Origin: a virus
DNA length: 33,120 bases
Strand: one strand, 5' to 3'
IMG/VR virus record: IMGVR_UViG_3300028268_000004
Coordinates: 1-33,120 of that record
Numbering within the stretch: the first letter of the stretch is position 1; the number at the start of each line of letters is the position of its first letter. Of the stretch, positions 22,273 through 30,825 are shown piece after piece. The notes under the pieces are model-generated. The model ran no database searches. It had not been told where the DNA came from and was given only the letters and a program-made list of their open reading frames with translations. The position numbers were made by a program, and so were the translations under genes.

Positions 22273-23688
22273 CTAGACCCAAGCAGAAACTAAAACTTCC
22301 AAATTTGTATAAGTCCAGGTATAAGTAGTAGAGGCATTGTGTATAACAACAGCTATTCCTCCCACATCGGTTCTGTAAAGTACGGCCAAAGATACAAGGG
22401 CAGAACTTCCTGTAGGAAGATTACTGTTTGCTCCTACAAAATTAGCACACAGGGGGGTAGTTGCCGTTACTCCCGCTATGCCGCTTGTGCCAAAACCAAT
22501 ACTACCCTGCGGGGCTAAAGTTCCCGACCCCAAAGTAAAAGTCGTGGACGAGGGGAAACCCCCGCCGGACGCCGCTACTGTCTGGTTTGGCCAACTTCCG
22601 CTGATAGTAACATTTGATCCAGGAACTAGAGAAGGTGTGGAGACTCCTGTCCCCCCATTAGTTACAGATACTGGAGTACTCAGAGATAAAGTTACATTAC
22701 CACTAGTTCCCCCGCCGGATAACCCGGTCCCTGCTGTTACCCCTGTTATGGTTCCTGATCCTCCACCAGAGGAGTTCACGGTTACGATCCCTATCCCCGA
22801 GGAAGGACTGATAGTTACATTTGTTCCAGCTACTATCTGGTTTACGGTGTTTCCTCCGGTCTGTGCCGAAGGAAGTACAGTAGACGGGGCAAAAACAGCA
22901 GCGAGACTTACACTTCCAGGGGCTGTTGCGAAAGTAACCGTCCAGTTTCCGGACAAATAGCTCAGCGTGTAGTCATAAGATGACCCATCCATCTGGAATA
23001 AGCCGTTTGCAAAAACGTCTACATACCCTGTGCTCGGGGCTCCTCCAGATATGTTGAAAACGGTAGTGCTTCCTGTTTGGGCGACTAAAGAATACGCCTG
23101 CCTTCCGCTGTTTACGGAGGGATCGAAAACCGCGATAACTGGGGTAACCGGGGCCGAAGCAAAAACTACAGAGTAGGATCCATTGGTTATGTCTAGATAA
23201 TAACCAGTCGTTCCGGGATATTGGAACTTTCCATTCCCGTCGTAGATGTCAACGTACGTTCCCTCGGGTAAGGAAGATGGGAACGTAAAAACTGTCGAGG
23301 ACGAAGCGGTCAGAGTATACTGAATTCGATTGTCGTTTGGTGAGGAGAAGGCAACTCTGATTTTTGCTCCCGAAGTAGGAGCGGTGTTTAACGAAAGAAC
23401 ATTCCCCGATAGTGAGAAAGTAGAGGTAAGCAGTATCTTACCGTTAATAAAAACATCGGCGTAAGAAACACTGAGACTAGACGACACTCCATCTATTGTA
23501 AAATTCTGGGTAGTTCCGTCTGCTGCTGGACTCACCGTGTAGGCTTTTCTGGTAGAACCATCTGTTGTGGATAGACCAAGAGTTATTTTTCCTCCGAGAG
23601 ACACCGTGCCCCCTCCAGTTAGCGGAGACGAGGTATTGATCGTCAGAGACTGCCCAGAAGATGTCGGAGTTGGGTAAATTTGTCCCAT
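22273..23688 (-). CDS. Tail fibre/spike-like protein with three tandem repeats
   Basis: A 471-residue protein (TAATG start). It begins with SSPLTGGGTVSLGGKITLGLS, a pattern frequent in phage tail fibres. Three related units of about 68 residues follow, at about 49-116, 124-191 and 198-267, each with AY/QYT(L/V)...F.I...YVD(V/I)..NG..Q/L...Y...V.F..AP....I.VA/F. The later part has GTITGVTAGTGLSGGGTSGNVTLSLSTPVSVTNGGTGVS, a classic fibre linker, and a beta-rich end domain of about 80 residues that may bind the receptor. No chaperone or hydrolase domain seen. Confidence 0.78.
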   Translation of the reverse strand: MGQIYPTPTSSGQSLTINTSSPLTGGGTVSLGGKITLGLSTTDGSTRKAYTVSPAADGTTQNFTIDGVSSSLSVSYADVFINGKILLTSTFSLSGNVLSLNTAPTSGAKIRVAFSSPNDNRIQYTLTASSSTVFTFPSSLPEGTYVDIYDGNGKFQYPGTTGYYLDITNGSYSVVFASAPVTPVIAVFDPSVNSGRQAYSLVAQTGSTTVFNISGGAPSTGYVDVFANGLFQMDGSSYDYTLSYLSGNWTVTFATAPGSVSLAAVFAPSTVLPSAQTGGNTVNQIVAGTNVTISPSSGIGIVTVNSSGGGSGTITGVTAGTGLSGGGTSGNVTLSLSTPVSVTNGGTGVSTPSLVPGSNVTISGSWPNQTVAASGGGFPSSTTFTLGSGTLAPQGSIGFGTSGIAGVTATTPLCANFVGANSNLPTGSSALVSLAVLYRTDVGGIAVVIHNASTTYTWTYTNLEVLVSAWV

Positions 23689-24413
23689 TACACTTCTCCC
23701 ATAGGAAGATAGAAAAGAGATACGGTAATCGGCGAGGAGGATGCCGTAAGATTTGTAACAGTCACATAAATAGTGGAAGAAATTGGATCGTCGCCGTTAA
23801 ACCCCGTGGGGGCGGGAGAGCAAATCCACGGAGACTCCGTTGCTAAAGCCAAATTGAAGTCCCCAATGATCCCATTCTCTGATCCGATAGAAACAGGAGT
23901 TGATGCCGCCCTACCTTGGTCCAGAGTTTGAAAAGAATAGGTACTATACAATTCGACTCTCGCTGGAGAACTCACAGTTACTTTGTACAAAATAAATAAC
24001 GGGGACATCTGAACAGTCGTGATAAAAGGAACATTCTGGCTAATAGCGGGGGTAGTAAACCCAGTATTTGTTGGTAGAATGTTTGAAGTACTGGTTGACG
24101 AACTAGAACCAGAACTCGTTCCTGAACTCCCTCCGCTCCCCTGAACAACAGTAGTTGTTGAGTTTCCAGAAGATGTTTCGGAGAACAAAGGGAGAGAGGC
24201 CAAAAATCGGGACTGGGGGGTTTTCCCGTTCTGGTTATAAGTAGAAAGAGAGTCTGGAGATATGGATACGGGGGGAACGGGGCAACGAGTGTACCCCGTG
24301 TCCGAGCTTGAAGAGGAGGATACCGTGGTTTGTTGCTGGGACTGGGTAGTCTCAACTCTCCTCAAACCTAGTTGCTCTACTGATTTTGAGGTAACCTCTG
24401 CCAACGTCGGCAT
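23688..24413 (-). CDS. Ser/Thr-rich virion surface protein
   Basis: A 241-residue protein. I chose ATG 24413 because it overlaps the nozzle gene stop (TAATG) and follows GGAGGAG; an in-frame ATG at 24485 would add 24 poor residues. The N-terminus is helical (LAEVTSKSVEQLGLRRVETT), followed by long Ser/Thr/Gly linkers (SSGTSSGSSSSTSTS) and a beta-rich C-terminal domain (SPLFILYKVTVSSPARVELYSTYSFQTLD...DDPISSTIYVTVTNLTASSSPITVSLFYLP). It probably forms a tail appendage or connects the nozzle and fibre; no family recognised. Confidence 0.68.
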   Translation of the reverse strand: MPTLAEVTSKSVEQLGLRRVETTQSQQQTTVSSSSSSDTGYTRCPVPPVSISPDSLSTYNQNGKTPQSRFLASLPLFSETSSGNSTTTVVQGSGGSSGTSSGSSSSTSTSNILPTNTGFTTPAISQNVPFITTVQMSPLFILYKVTVSSPARVELYSTYSFQTLDQGRAASTPVSIGSENGIIGDFNLALATESPWICSPAPTGFNGDDPISSTIYVTVTNLTASSSPITVSLFYLPMGEV

Positions 24414-27400
24414 TACAACTCCTCCGCATATCCACCATATAGCGTCATGGTTAAAAGTTCGTTGGCGTAGTTCTCGGCGGGCCAAGAAAATTTAATCTGA
24501 AGATGTCGGCATATGGCTGGTTGCTGGGTTTCGGAGAAGTAGAACCTATCTCCGTAGATAGTAGAGCTTGCTGGAAGCTGCGTAGGATCTGGATTGGGGT
24601 TAGAAATGGTCTCGAAGGTACCAGAGATTTCCTCTACCAAAACCCCTACTGTCGGGTGAGAGCCTACCGCTGTGCTGTCGAGCGTGACAAAAACTAACTC
24701 GGCTAATTGACCGGGATGAGCCAATACGATGCTTCCTATTGTTCCAAAAGCAGTGTAGGCAGTTCCATTATCTGTGTAAACCGAATAGTCTCTTTGGAGG
24801 ATCGGACCAGAAGAAGTAGGTCCCAGAAGAAGTTTTGTAACCCCGGGAGATACTTCTATGGACTGTACAGCCTTGCACCCACCTTGAATAGTTGCAAAGG
24901 GAGACCAAGTTTGTCCAGTTTCTGGACTTGGAGTGGTCATGAGTCTGTACCACCCCGTCGAGCCATCAGATACATATATAGCTTGGTCCCTAGATCCACT
25001 TACATGCCAAGTTACATAGGCAGTAGAAGGATCCCATGCTTGAAGTTTATCCCCGATTGGGTTTCCTAGCTGGGTTACCCCGGAATGCGGATTCAGTTCG
25101 ACAAACTGATTATCCGCAGACAAGAGATATATGAGAGTTCCGTTTAAGGACAAGGCGTTATAGGAAAGAAGTCCTAATCCAAGAACATAAGGAATTGGAA
25201 ACAAAGGGCTGGCGGACGTTGCTTTTCCTGCGATTAAGTAAACATCCGAAACAGTAAATACCAAAGCTCCAATGCTGGTAGGAACGATTCTCTTAACGAG
25301 AGAAGGAAACGTAAAGGAGTTATCAGGTGGCCACCCTTCGTTTCCGTTTCCCACAGGAGCATCGGGGCCAGAACTCCAGTATACCACATTTCCGACACTT
25401 CCGAACAATCGGCTTAGGTGGTATGTAAAATTAATCATCCCCTGCGAACCCGTTCCTACGTCCCCTGGAGGAGTGTTTTCTTCACTTAAAGCTGGAGAGA
25501 TGAGAAAGTTGAGGTCGGCATCTACGGTGGTATCTGTATAGCCGTTTGCTAAATATTCTGAGAGGGGAAGAGTATAGACGGTATTTTGGTTGTAAGTTGA
25601 CGGAATTAGATAGTATGTTCCTCCTCCGTCTTTGGTTCTGAATATAGCGACGTAATCTGCTTGGGGATCTATAGCAGACGAGGTTTGGAGACCCCCCGAT
25701 ATGGATACACTAGAGGCCCCCACAAAACTTCCAGTAATGGTGGTAACTGGACCGGCATTAGAAACCGTATCAGTGAGAGTGTTAACCAACGCAATACAGT
25801 ATTGCCACCCTCCCGCCGAAGTTTTCAAGTTTCCCGCTGCGGTTGTGGACGCTTTCCCCTTATTTATCCAAATTAAATTAGGATTATCAGAAGTAATCCC
25901 GTTCAAAGTTTTTGTAAATGTGGGAGCATTGTTGCTCGTTGTTCCCGACTCGAAGGGGAGTTCAGAATACCCGCTGCTGTCAATAATTCCTGACGAGCTG
26001 TTTGTGATGTAGTATGTTTTTGTGGTCCAAGAAAAATCGGAAACGTTGCCGATGTTGGCCCATACTAACTGCCCAGAGGTTTCCGTCGCAAGAGCGTATC
26101 CCGGAGTGTAAGCTGTGCTAAAATCTGGCCATGTTGGGGCAGACGGCCCACTTGTCCTAGTCGTTGATATCGTTCCTGGAACTGGGTTTATTCCGTTTAC
26201 TTTAACTACAAGACGTTGGGAACTGTGATACCAGTAAGCGTAATCGATTTCAATAGGATACGTACCGGCATCGGGGCAGTTGACCACGAAGTCTTCTGTT
26301 TGGGCATCACCGTTAATAGTGTTGTTGTTGCCACCGATTACTTTGTAACCCATCACCGCTGTAACTGTGTTTTTGTACGGGTCATTTGTCGGACCACTTA
26401 CGTAAGTAGCCGCATTACCAATTCCCCATATCATTCCATCTTTATGGGTTATGGATATTGTATAGTCCCCAGCTTCTGGTATTTCTAAGTTAGCCATAAC
26501 CACCATATCATAATTATTCCGGTATGACGGAAATGGAGTCGTTCTCCCTGTTATGGTCCCAGAAGAATTAAGAGTAGCCCACTGCAAGGGACCTGCTGTT
26601 TGGTCCGAACCGGACCCGTCTGGATAGTTGAATATAAGACTGTTTCCAGTAGCTGAGGCCGTGGCACTTCCGGTGGACAAAGGGTATGTTTGAGCGAAAG
26701 CTCCTGTGTTGTTGGCACATGACCACAGATAAGCAGTGACGTTTCCAGAAATTTGGGCCGCAGCGAAATCCTCAAGCTGAAATACGCAAGGAACTCCCCC
26801 TGTCGGGGTTGCTGTAATAAGGGCCCCATTCGTATAGGACGTGTTAGGCTGCCATGTGGTCGTATTTGGGGTAGATGGGTTCCATAATCCTACCTTAGAG
26901 ACGGTCCACACAACAGTTCCATCTGGGGTAGTAGCCCCCAGGGTTGTTGCCCATGTGGGGTGGTTTCCAGATCCATAGTACCCACTTTTTCCACCAGTTG
27001 TGACCTTCTGGAGATTTCCATTGTCGTCTATAATCGCATCAAGAGTAGAATAGTAAGTAGTGTCCGCCCAGGATTGTGAGTTTGTGTTTACTTTTACTGT
27101 TAGAGCTTCTTGGGTAGGCCCTACGATCCCAAAATTCTCAAGAGGCGAACCTCGATTGGTCCACAGACATACATTATCCGTCGTGGTACCCATGACAGAG
27201 GTATTCCATGTTGGTTGGGTAGAACCAGAATAAGGAGTCCCTCCCTCAACGACATAGCAAGTTCCGGTGTCTGCGGTGTTTGCGTAATTATTATATACGA
27301 ATGAAGCCGTAACCTGATTTCCTGAAACAGTGCTTATCGTAATTAGTTGGTTTTTGGGGTCATAATCATTGAGAAATGTGGCATGAACAAGATTTTGAAA

Positions 27401-28072
27401 ATTGATGTTCAGTCCAGATGTTAGATAGTTCGTAACAGTACGGTCAAACGTAACGGTAAGAACATTTGATGATATCTGGATATAAGTAACAGGGATCACG
27501 CATTGGGTAAGTTGCTGAAGATTACCGTTCGGGTCGATAATGAATGTTTCCATTCCGTCTACGGTATATTTATTAGAAGCCAGCCACCCTACTGGATTTT
27601 GAATCCATTTCTTTAGATCAACGCCATTTCCAAAATACAGGTTATTGGCGACGTACTGCATGTATGTCTGCCCCGCTCCCGCAGATTTAGACCATACTGC
27701 AATTTTGCTGCTGGGGCCAGTGGCATCATAAAGCGTGGACGCTGTGTCCGCCATTACTTTGATGGTTTCAGTGTTTGTATTAAATAGGCGAAACTCGTAA
27801 AAGGCGTCAATGGCTGAAAAAGTGGAGGTATTATATTGAGAATTTCCCGGACGACGGATAGGTGTCAGCTTTTGGCTGATCTCGATGTTCGACCCATCCC
27901 AGAAACAGTCATTTCTCGCTCCAATATACCGAGCTTCTTGGCGGGTTACTGGACCTTCGCGGAGAGGACTACGATTGGTGTACAAACCCGAGGTCCACGA
28001 CGCGTTCCACAAGCCGGTGTATCTGGTTTGTTTGGCAGGAGACCCACCGTTAAGTTGGAACTGATTTGCCAC
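24413..28072 (-). CDS. Tail nozzle-like protein with PA14-like and repeat modules
   Basis: A 1219-residue protein from GTG 28072 (TAGTG overlap with the cupin stop). The start (QTRYTGLWNASWTSGLYTNRSPLREGPVTRQEARYIGARNDCFWDGSNIEISQKLTPIRRPG) follows the pattern of podovirus nozzle / tail tubular protein B. A strand-rich beta-propeller-like core is expected at the ends. Inserted are several repeat modules with the ending 'P.W...TT.DG.V.WT..G' at about 280-306, 370-395, 645-676 and 710-740, and a PA14-like carbohydrate-binding segment at about 510-630 (EIPEAGDYTISITHKDGMIWGI...CPDAGTYPIEIDYAYWYHSSQRLVVKVNG). These suggest an enlarged, glycan-binding nozzle. Confidence 0.75.
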   Translation of the reverse strand: MANQFQLNGGSPAKQTRYTGLWNASWTSGLYTNRSPLREGPVTRQEARYIGARNDCFWDGSNIEISQKLTPIRRPGNSQYNTSTFSAIDAFYEFRLFNTNTETIKVMADTASTLYDATGPSSKIAVWSKSAGAGQTYMQYVANNLYFGNGVDLKKWIQNPVGWLASNKYTVDGMETFIIDPNGNLQQLTQCVIPVTYIQISSNVLTVTFDRTVTNYLTSGLNINFQNLVHATFLNDYDPKNQLITISTVSGNQVTASFVYNNYANTADTGTCYVVEGGTPYSGSTQPTWNTSVMGTTTDNVCLWTNRGSPLENFGIVGPTQEALTVKVNTNSQSWADTTYYSTLDAIIDDNGNLQKVTTGGKSGYYGSGNHPTWATTLGATTPDGTVVWTVSKVGLWNPSTPNTTTWQPNTSYTNGALITATPTGGVPCVFQLEDFAAAQISGNVTAYLWSCANNTGAFAQTYPLSTGSATASATGNSLIFNYPDGSGSDQTAGPLQWATLNSSGTITGRTTPFPSYRNNYDMVVMANLEIPEAGDYTISITHKDGMIWGIGNAATYVSGPTNDPYKNTVTAVMGYKVIGGNNNTINGDAQTEDFVVNCPDAGTYPIEIDYAYWYHSSQRLVVKVNGINPVPGTISTTRTSGPSAPTWPDFSTAYTPGYALATETSGQLVWANIGNVSDFSWTTKTYYITNSSSGIIDSSGYSELPFESGTTSNNAPTFTKTLNGITSDNPNLIWINKGKASTTAAGNLKTSAGGWQYCIALVNTLTDTVSNAGPVTTITGSFVGASSVSISGGLQTSSAIDPQADYVAIFRTKDGGGTYYLIPSTYNQNTVYTLPLSEYLANGYTDTTVDADLNFLISPALSEENTPPGDVGTGSQGMINFTYHLSRLFGSVGNVVYWSSGPDAPVGNGNEGWPPDNSFTFPSLVKRIVPTSIGALVFTVSDVYLIAGKATSASPLFPIPYVLGLGLLSYNALSLNGTLIYLLSADNQFVELNPHSGVTQLGNPIGDKLQAWDPSTAYVTWHVSGSRDQAIYVSDGSTGWYRLMTTPSPETGQTWSPFATIQGGCKAVQSIEVSPGVTKLLLGPTSSGPILQRDYSVYTDNGTAYTAFGTIGSIVLAHPGQLAELVFVTLDSTAVGSHPTVGVLVEEISGTFETISNPNPDPTQLPASSTIYGDRFYFSETQQPAICRHLQIKFSWPAENYANELLTMTLYGGYAEEL
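24913..24927. promoter_or_regulatory. Operator-like site inside the nozzle gene
   Basis: GTCCAGTTTCTGGAC, one central mismatch and intact arms, deep inside the nozzle coding region (PETGQTW). Function uncertain. Confidence 0.35.
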
Positions 28073-28452
28073 TATTTTTCTGCTTCCTCTGCTTCTTTTT
28101 TAGTCTTCTTAGTTTCTTTATCAGGATGTTCTGGTGGGGCGTATATGGTATATAATTTCAAGGTAGAGGTTTTGGATTTGTTGATAACGTTGTGGAGAGA
28201 TCCTCCTGGAACCACGACAGCATCTCCGTCTTTCGCAATAAACACATCGTCCTCGTTGATGACGAATATTGCAGTACCCTGCTCTACTCGGAAAAACTGG
28301 TCGGCTTTGTGAGTTTCTTCGCCAATTTCTTCCCCGGGTTTTAAAGACATAAGCACCAACTGCAACTTCCCAGTAAATAATACTTTTCTAAAGTTGGAAT
28401 TGTCTCGGGTCTTGTCTTCGATATTTCCGTAGAAAGGTTTCATTTTATCCAT
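28072..28452 (-). CDS. Cupin-fold protein
   Basis: A protein of about 126 residues. The single cupin barrel is clear: LVLMSLKPGEEIGEETHKADQFFRVEQGTAIFVI (motif 1, with E, H and a later E/Q as metal ligands) and GDAVVVPGGSLHNVINKS (motif 2 with P-G and H). A charged Lys/Glu tail follows. The start is uncertain: ATG 28452 lies inside an operator-like palindrome, ATG 28443 is next, and ATG 28485 lies within the upstream gene with AGGA before it. I prefer 28452 because the conserved domain begins there. Cupins bind metals and sugars; in a virion operon this could be a surface or assembly protein, or a nucleotide-sugar modifier. Confidence 0.78.
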   Translation of the reverse strand: MDKMKPFYGNIEDKTRDNSNFRKVLFTGKLQLVLMSLKPGEEIGEETHKADQFFRVEQGTAIFVINEDDVFIAKDGDAVVVPGGSLHNVINKSKTSTLKLYTIYAPPEHPDKETKKTKKEAEEAEK

Positions 28453-28461
28453 TTTCTGGAT
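28447..28461. promoter_or_regulatory. Dispersed palindromic operator-like site 9
   Basis: ATCCATTTTCTGGAT, two changes from consensus, but they are paired (outer G to A and outer C to T), so dyad symmetry is kept. On the minus strand it contains the probable ATG of the cupin gene. Confidence 0.65.
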
Positions 28462-28471
28462 ACTACTGTGG

Positions 28472-29575
28472 CTAGTTTCCACCATATCCTGGGAACAAAA
28501 GAGCAGGTCCGTAGGGGTTAGCAGCTCCGATTCCGCTCCAGCCAAAAGGTTGCTGGGTTCCTCCCATTATGCTAGAGGTCGGGTACAGGCAGAAATCCTC
28601 GGCTTGCCTATCCCCCGCCTTGAGTGCTTTTACGAGTGTTTCTTCCCACTCCGCATAAATTCTTTCAGCGTCTGGGTGACTGTTCTCCCTTTTAAGAGCG
28701 GCCCGAACCCCAGCCCGGAAAAGATACATCATATAATCGGGTATTGGGGAAAGAAGGGAACGGAGGCTTTCTATTTTCGGTGGGCAGGATTGGTACTGAA
28801 CCACCACCCACCAGCACAGTCCGTTTAGGGCGGGAAGAGGGCTTAGACGAAGAGCATAGGCGTCTGGGTCGGCCACGGTCCAAACGACAGTTCCATCCTG
28901 TACTAAATCGCCCGGGGTGGCGTTTGCTGGAGCGTAGGGTTCCGCAGAACCAGAAGTCCCGTAGGGAGAGTTTACTGGGAGAGGAATGGTTGTTCCTGTG
29001 TATCCAGGGGACTCAATGTTTAGCCCTAGTTGTGTGGAGTCAATATAGAGAATGTTACCGTTTTGGTCTCTGAATTGCTGAATAGGAGAACGAGGGAGCT
29101 GAGCTACCCCGTATCCACACCCATACGGAGTGTTTGCTTGCCAGATTCCCATTGACGCTAAACTGTTTTGGATGTAGGATACATTAAAAGGGACGGTCTG
29201 AGCGGAGGTCCAAGTCAAGTCCCTCACGGTTTCTAAACTACGAATAGGCTTCGGGGCACCATTTGAGTTGGATGTAGAGTTATTGATATCTACGACCCAA
29301 CCGTTTTCCAGCCACCCAATATCACTAATTGTGGTACAGTAATCCTGTTGAAGACTTACGGTAAGAAACTGGGGAATAATGTGACGATTCCATTTCCACG
29401 GCATATCCTCGGCCAGAACCCGGCTCATTATTTCATCACATACAGTTAGAAGGGGCTCTTCCGAGTATCCAGAGGCTCCTCCCAAAATATTGTAAAATTC
29501 TGGATTGGATTTGAGTTGCTTGGCGAGTTGTTGAACCGTTTGAGTGGTGGATTGATTACCGGGTAGAACAGGCAT
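28472..29575 (-). CDS. Neck/adaptor protein 2 (paralogue of 30114-30824)
   Basis: A 367-residue virion protein from ATG 29575 with GGAG upstream. It shares a core with the 236-residue protein upstream: WKWNR (residues about 60-64), then a strand, QDY...ISDIGWLENGWVVDIN, a helix/strand region, a later IPDYMMYLFRAGVRAALKRENSHPDAERIYAEWEETLVKAL helix, matching WRWNR, DYKVSIPDFGWLEKG and VPDYLSFIYNEGFDAKSYEYANDPRF there. An inserted segment (residues about 165-240) includes DGTVVWTV, the module also found in the nozzle. By position between capsid-side genes and nozzle, and by being duplicated, it is probably a ring-forming adaptor (tail tubular protein A-like), though no family name is certain. 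Confidence 0.65.
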   Translation of the reverse strand: MPVLPGNQSTTQTVQQLAKQLKSNPEFYNILGGASGYSEEPLLTVCDEIMSRVLAEDMPWKWNRHIIPQFLTVSLQQDYCTTISDIGWLENGWVVDINNSTSNSNGAPKPIRSLETVRDLTWTSAQTVPFNVSYIQNSLASMGIWQANTPYGCGYGVAQLPRSPIQQFRDQNGNILYIDSTQLGLNIESPGYTGTTIPLPVNSPYGTSGSAEPYAPANATPGDLVQDGTVVWTVADPDAYALRLSPLPALNGLCWWVVVQYQSCPPKIESLRSLLSPIPDYMMYLFRAGVRAALKRENSHPDAERIYAEWEETLVKALKAGDRQAEDFCLYPTSSIMGGTQQPFGWSGIGAANPYGPALLFPGYGGN

Positions 29576-29584
29576 GTAAACTCC

Positions 29585-29599
29585 GTCCAGAAAATGGAC
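29585..29599. promoter_or_regulatory. Dispersed palindromic operator-like site 10 (exact consensus)
   Basis: Reads GTCCAGAAAATGGAC on the plus strand, exact consensus on the coding minus strand. It overlaps the upstream gene's stop by one base and is 9 bp before ATG 29575, with GGAG immediately after it. Confidence 0.82.
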
Positions 29600-30114
29600 T
29601 AGTAGGTGGTTGCTATAATATCAAAAGTAGCCCCAGCCGTGGTGGGGTGAGTAATAGTTATACTCCCCGTGGATTTTGAGGATACATATGTGGAGGAAAA
29701 CATGGTGGATGCAGCCAGATTTGTGGGTTGAAGAAAAACATGACTAGAAGAGATAACTCCGACAAGACTCACCGAATCGGATGCATTGGCGGTGGTAGTG
29801 AAAGATCCTACAACTGGTCCATTTTGGGAAATGTTATCCAAAACAGTTGTTCCACCATTTGGATATGATATAGATTCGGTTACACAGTAGTTTAACGGAA
29901 GATAATAACCGTAGGATCCCGTGTTATCTGCTACAACTAAGGATCCCGAAATAGGGATACTTAATTGGGGGTCGGAGTAAATATTAGCCTGAGCCCCTGA
30001 AGAAGTCTCCGTTACATAAATATAAGCCAGCGGGACCGCCTGCAAATTGATACTTCCAGGCATAAGAGCTGTAACATTAGATAGTCTGTGCCACCCTGTA
30101 GTAGTTGTTCCCAC
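29599..30114 (-). CDS. Beta-rich virion protein
   Basis: A 171-residue protein from GTG 30114 (TAGTG overlap). Sequence is Ser/Thr/Gly-rich with regular hydrophobic strands (QAVPLAYIYVTETSSGAQANIYSDPQLSIPISGSLVVADNTGSYGYYLPLNYCVTESISYPNGGTTVLDNI), ending SKSTGSITITHPTTAGATFDIIATTY. It looks like a small beta-sandwich head-fibre, decoration or collar protein. It sits between the two paralogous adaptors. No family recognised. Confidence 0.65.
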   Translation of the reverse strand: MGTTTTGWHRLSNVTALMPGSINLQAVPLAYIYVTETSSGAQANIYSDPQLSIPISGSLVVADNTGSYGYYLPLNYCVTESISYPNGGTTVLDNISQNGPVVGSFTTTANASDSVSLVGVISSSHVFLQPTNLAASTMFSSTYVSSKSTGSITITHPTTAGATFDIIATTY

Positions 30115-30824
30115 TATGCCCTCCCTGCTTGTACTGCCTGTGTTTGCCTAATAGTGTTTAGTTTAGCTTCTAACCAAATATTTTTCTGGGATTCCGATAA
30201 ACCTTCTGCGTTGGCGGACAAGTCCTGCATAAACAGTTGCATAGCTGCGCTAAAACGTGGGTCATTGGCATACTCATACGACTTAGCGTCAAATCCCTCA
30301 TTGTAAATAAAACTCAGATAGTCTGGAACTGGAGCCCAAGTTTGTGTAGGAGCAGTGAACAGTGACGCAGATTTTTGGTACTCAATTACAATGTTGTAGA
30401 CTTTATCCGGGGCGGGAAACAAGCGAAAGGTTATGTTGCCAGCTCCGTCATCATATTGTGCAGCTATCGTTGTGGGTTCGTTAGGGTTGGTATCTTCTGC
30501 CTTGATAAGTTCTACTTTCAGCTCAAAAGAACGGTACCCTTCAGGGTCATATCCCGTTCCTTTTTCCAGCCACCCAAAATCTGGAATCGATACTTTATAG
30601 TCAGAAGTTCCAATTTCTGTGGTGAAAGTAGGGTTGGCAGGGGAGTCACCGGAAGCTCTGTTCCACCTCCAAGCAAACGGAGGAGCCAACATGAATTGTT
30701 TGACCCAATCCGCATTCGAGAAAGCAGGATCATTGGCCGTATTAGAGGCGAAGATCAACGGGGACAGACGAATCATCTGCTGGCTTCGATTGATCGTTCT
30801 CTGTAATTGAATTGTGGAAGCCAT
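30114..30824 (-). CDS. Neck/adaptor protein 1
   Basis: A 236-residue virion protein, mostly helical ends around a beta core. The start TIQLQRTINRSQQMIRLSPLIFASNTANDPAFSNADWVKQFML leads to AWRWNRASG, DYKVSIPDFGWLEKGTGYD, a pair of strands (NITFRLFPAPDKVYNIVIEYQKSA) and the helix VPDYLSFIYNEGFDAKSYEYANDPRFSAAMQLFMQDLSANAEG. The same landmarks appear in the 367-residue protein downstream, so the two are paralogues. Likely a head-to-tail connector component; the assignment rests on position and architecture. Confidence 0.65.
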   Translation of the reverse strand: MASTIQLQRTINRSQQMIRLSPLIFASNTANDPAFSNADWVKQFMLAPPFAWRWNRASGDSPANPTFTTEIGTSDYKVSIPDFGWLEKGTGYDPEGYRSFELKVELIKAEDTNPNEPTTIAAQYDDGAGNITFRLFPAPDKVYNIVIEYQKSASLFTAPTQTWAPVPDYLSFIYNEGFDAKSYEYANDPRFSAAMQLFMQDLSANAEGLSESQKNIWLEAKLNTIRQTQAVQAGRA

Positions 30825-30825
30825 T

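Noticed and set aside
22478-22960. 160-codon plus-strand open frame opposite the fibre gene
   Set aside because: A Pro/Val-rich antisense shadow of the repetitive Gly/Thr-rich fibre gene, without a ribosome site.
22273-24413. Diversity-generating retroelement targeting the fibre genes
   Set aside because: No reverse transcriptase, template repeat or C-type-lectin-like variable end was seen; repeats in the fibre are protein-level tandem units.
27836-28312. 158-codon plus-strand open frame spanning the nozzle and cupin genes
   Set aside because: Antisense to two well-supported genes, no credible start signal or protein-like features.
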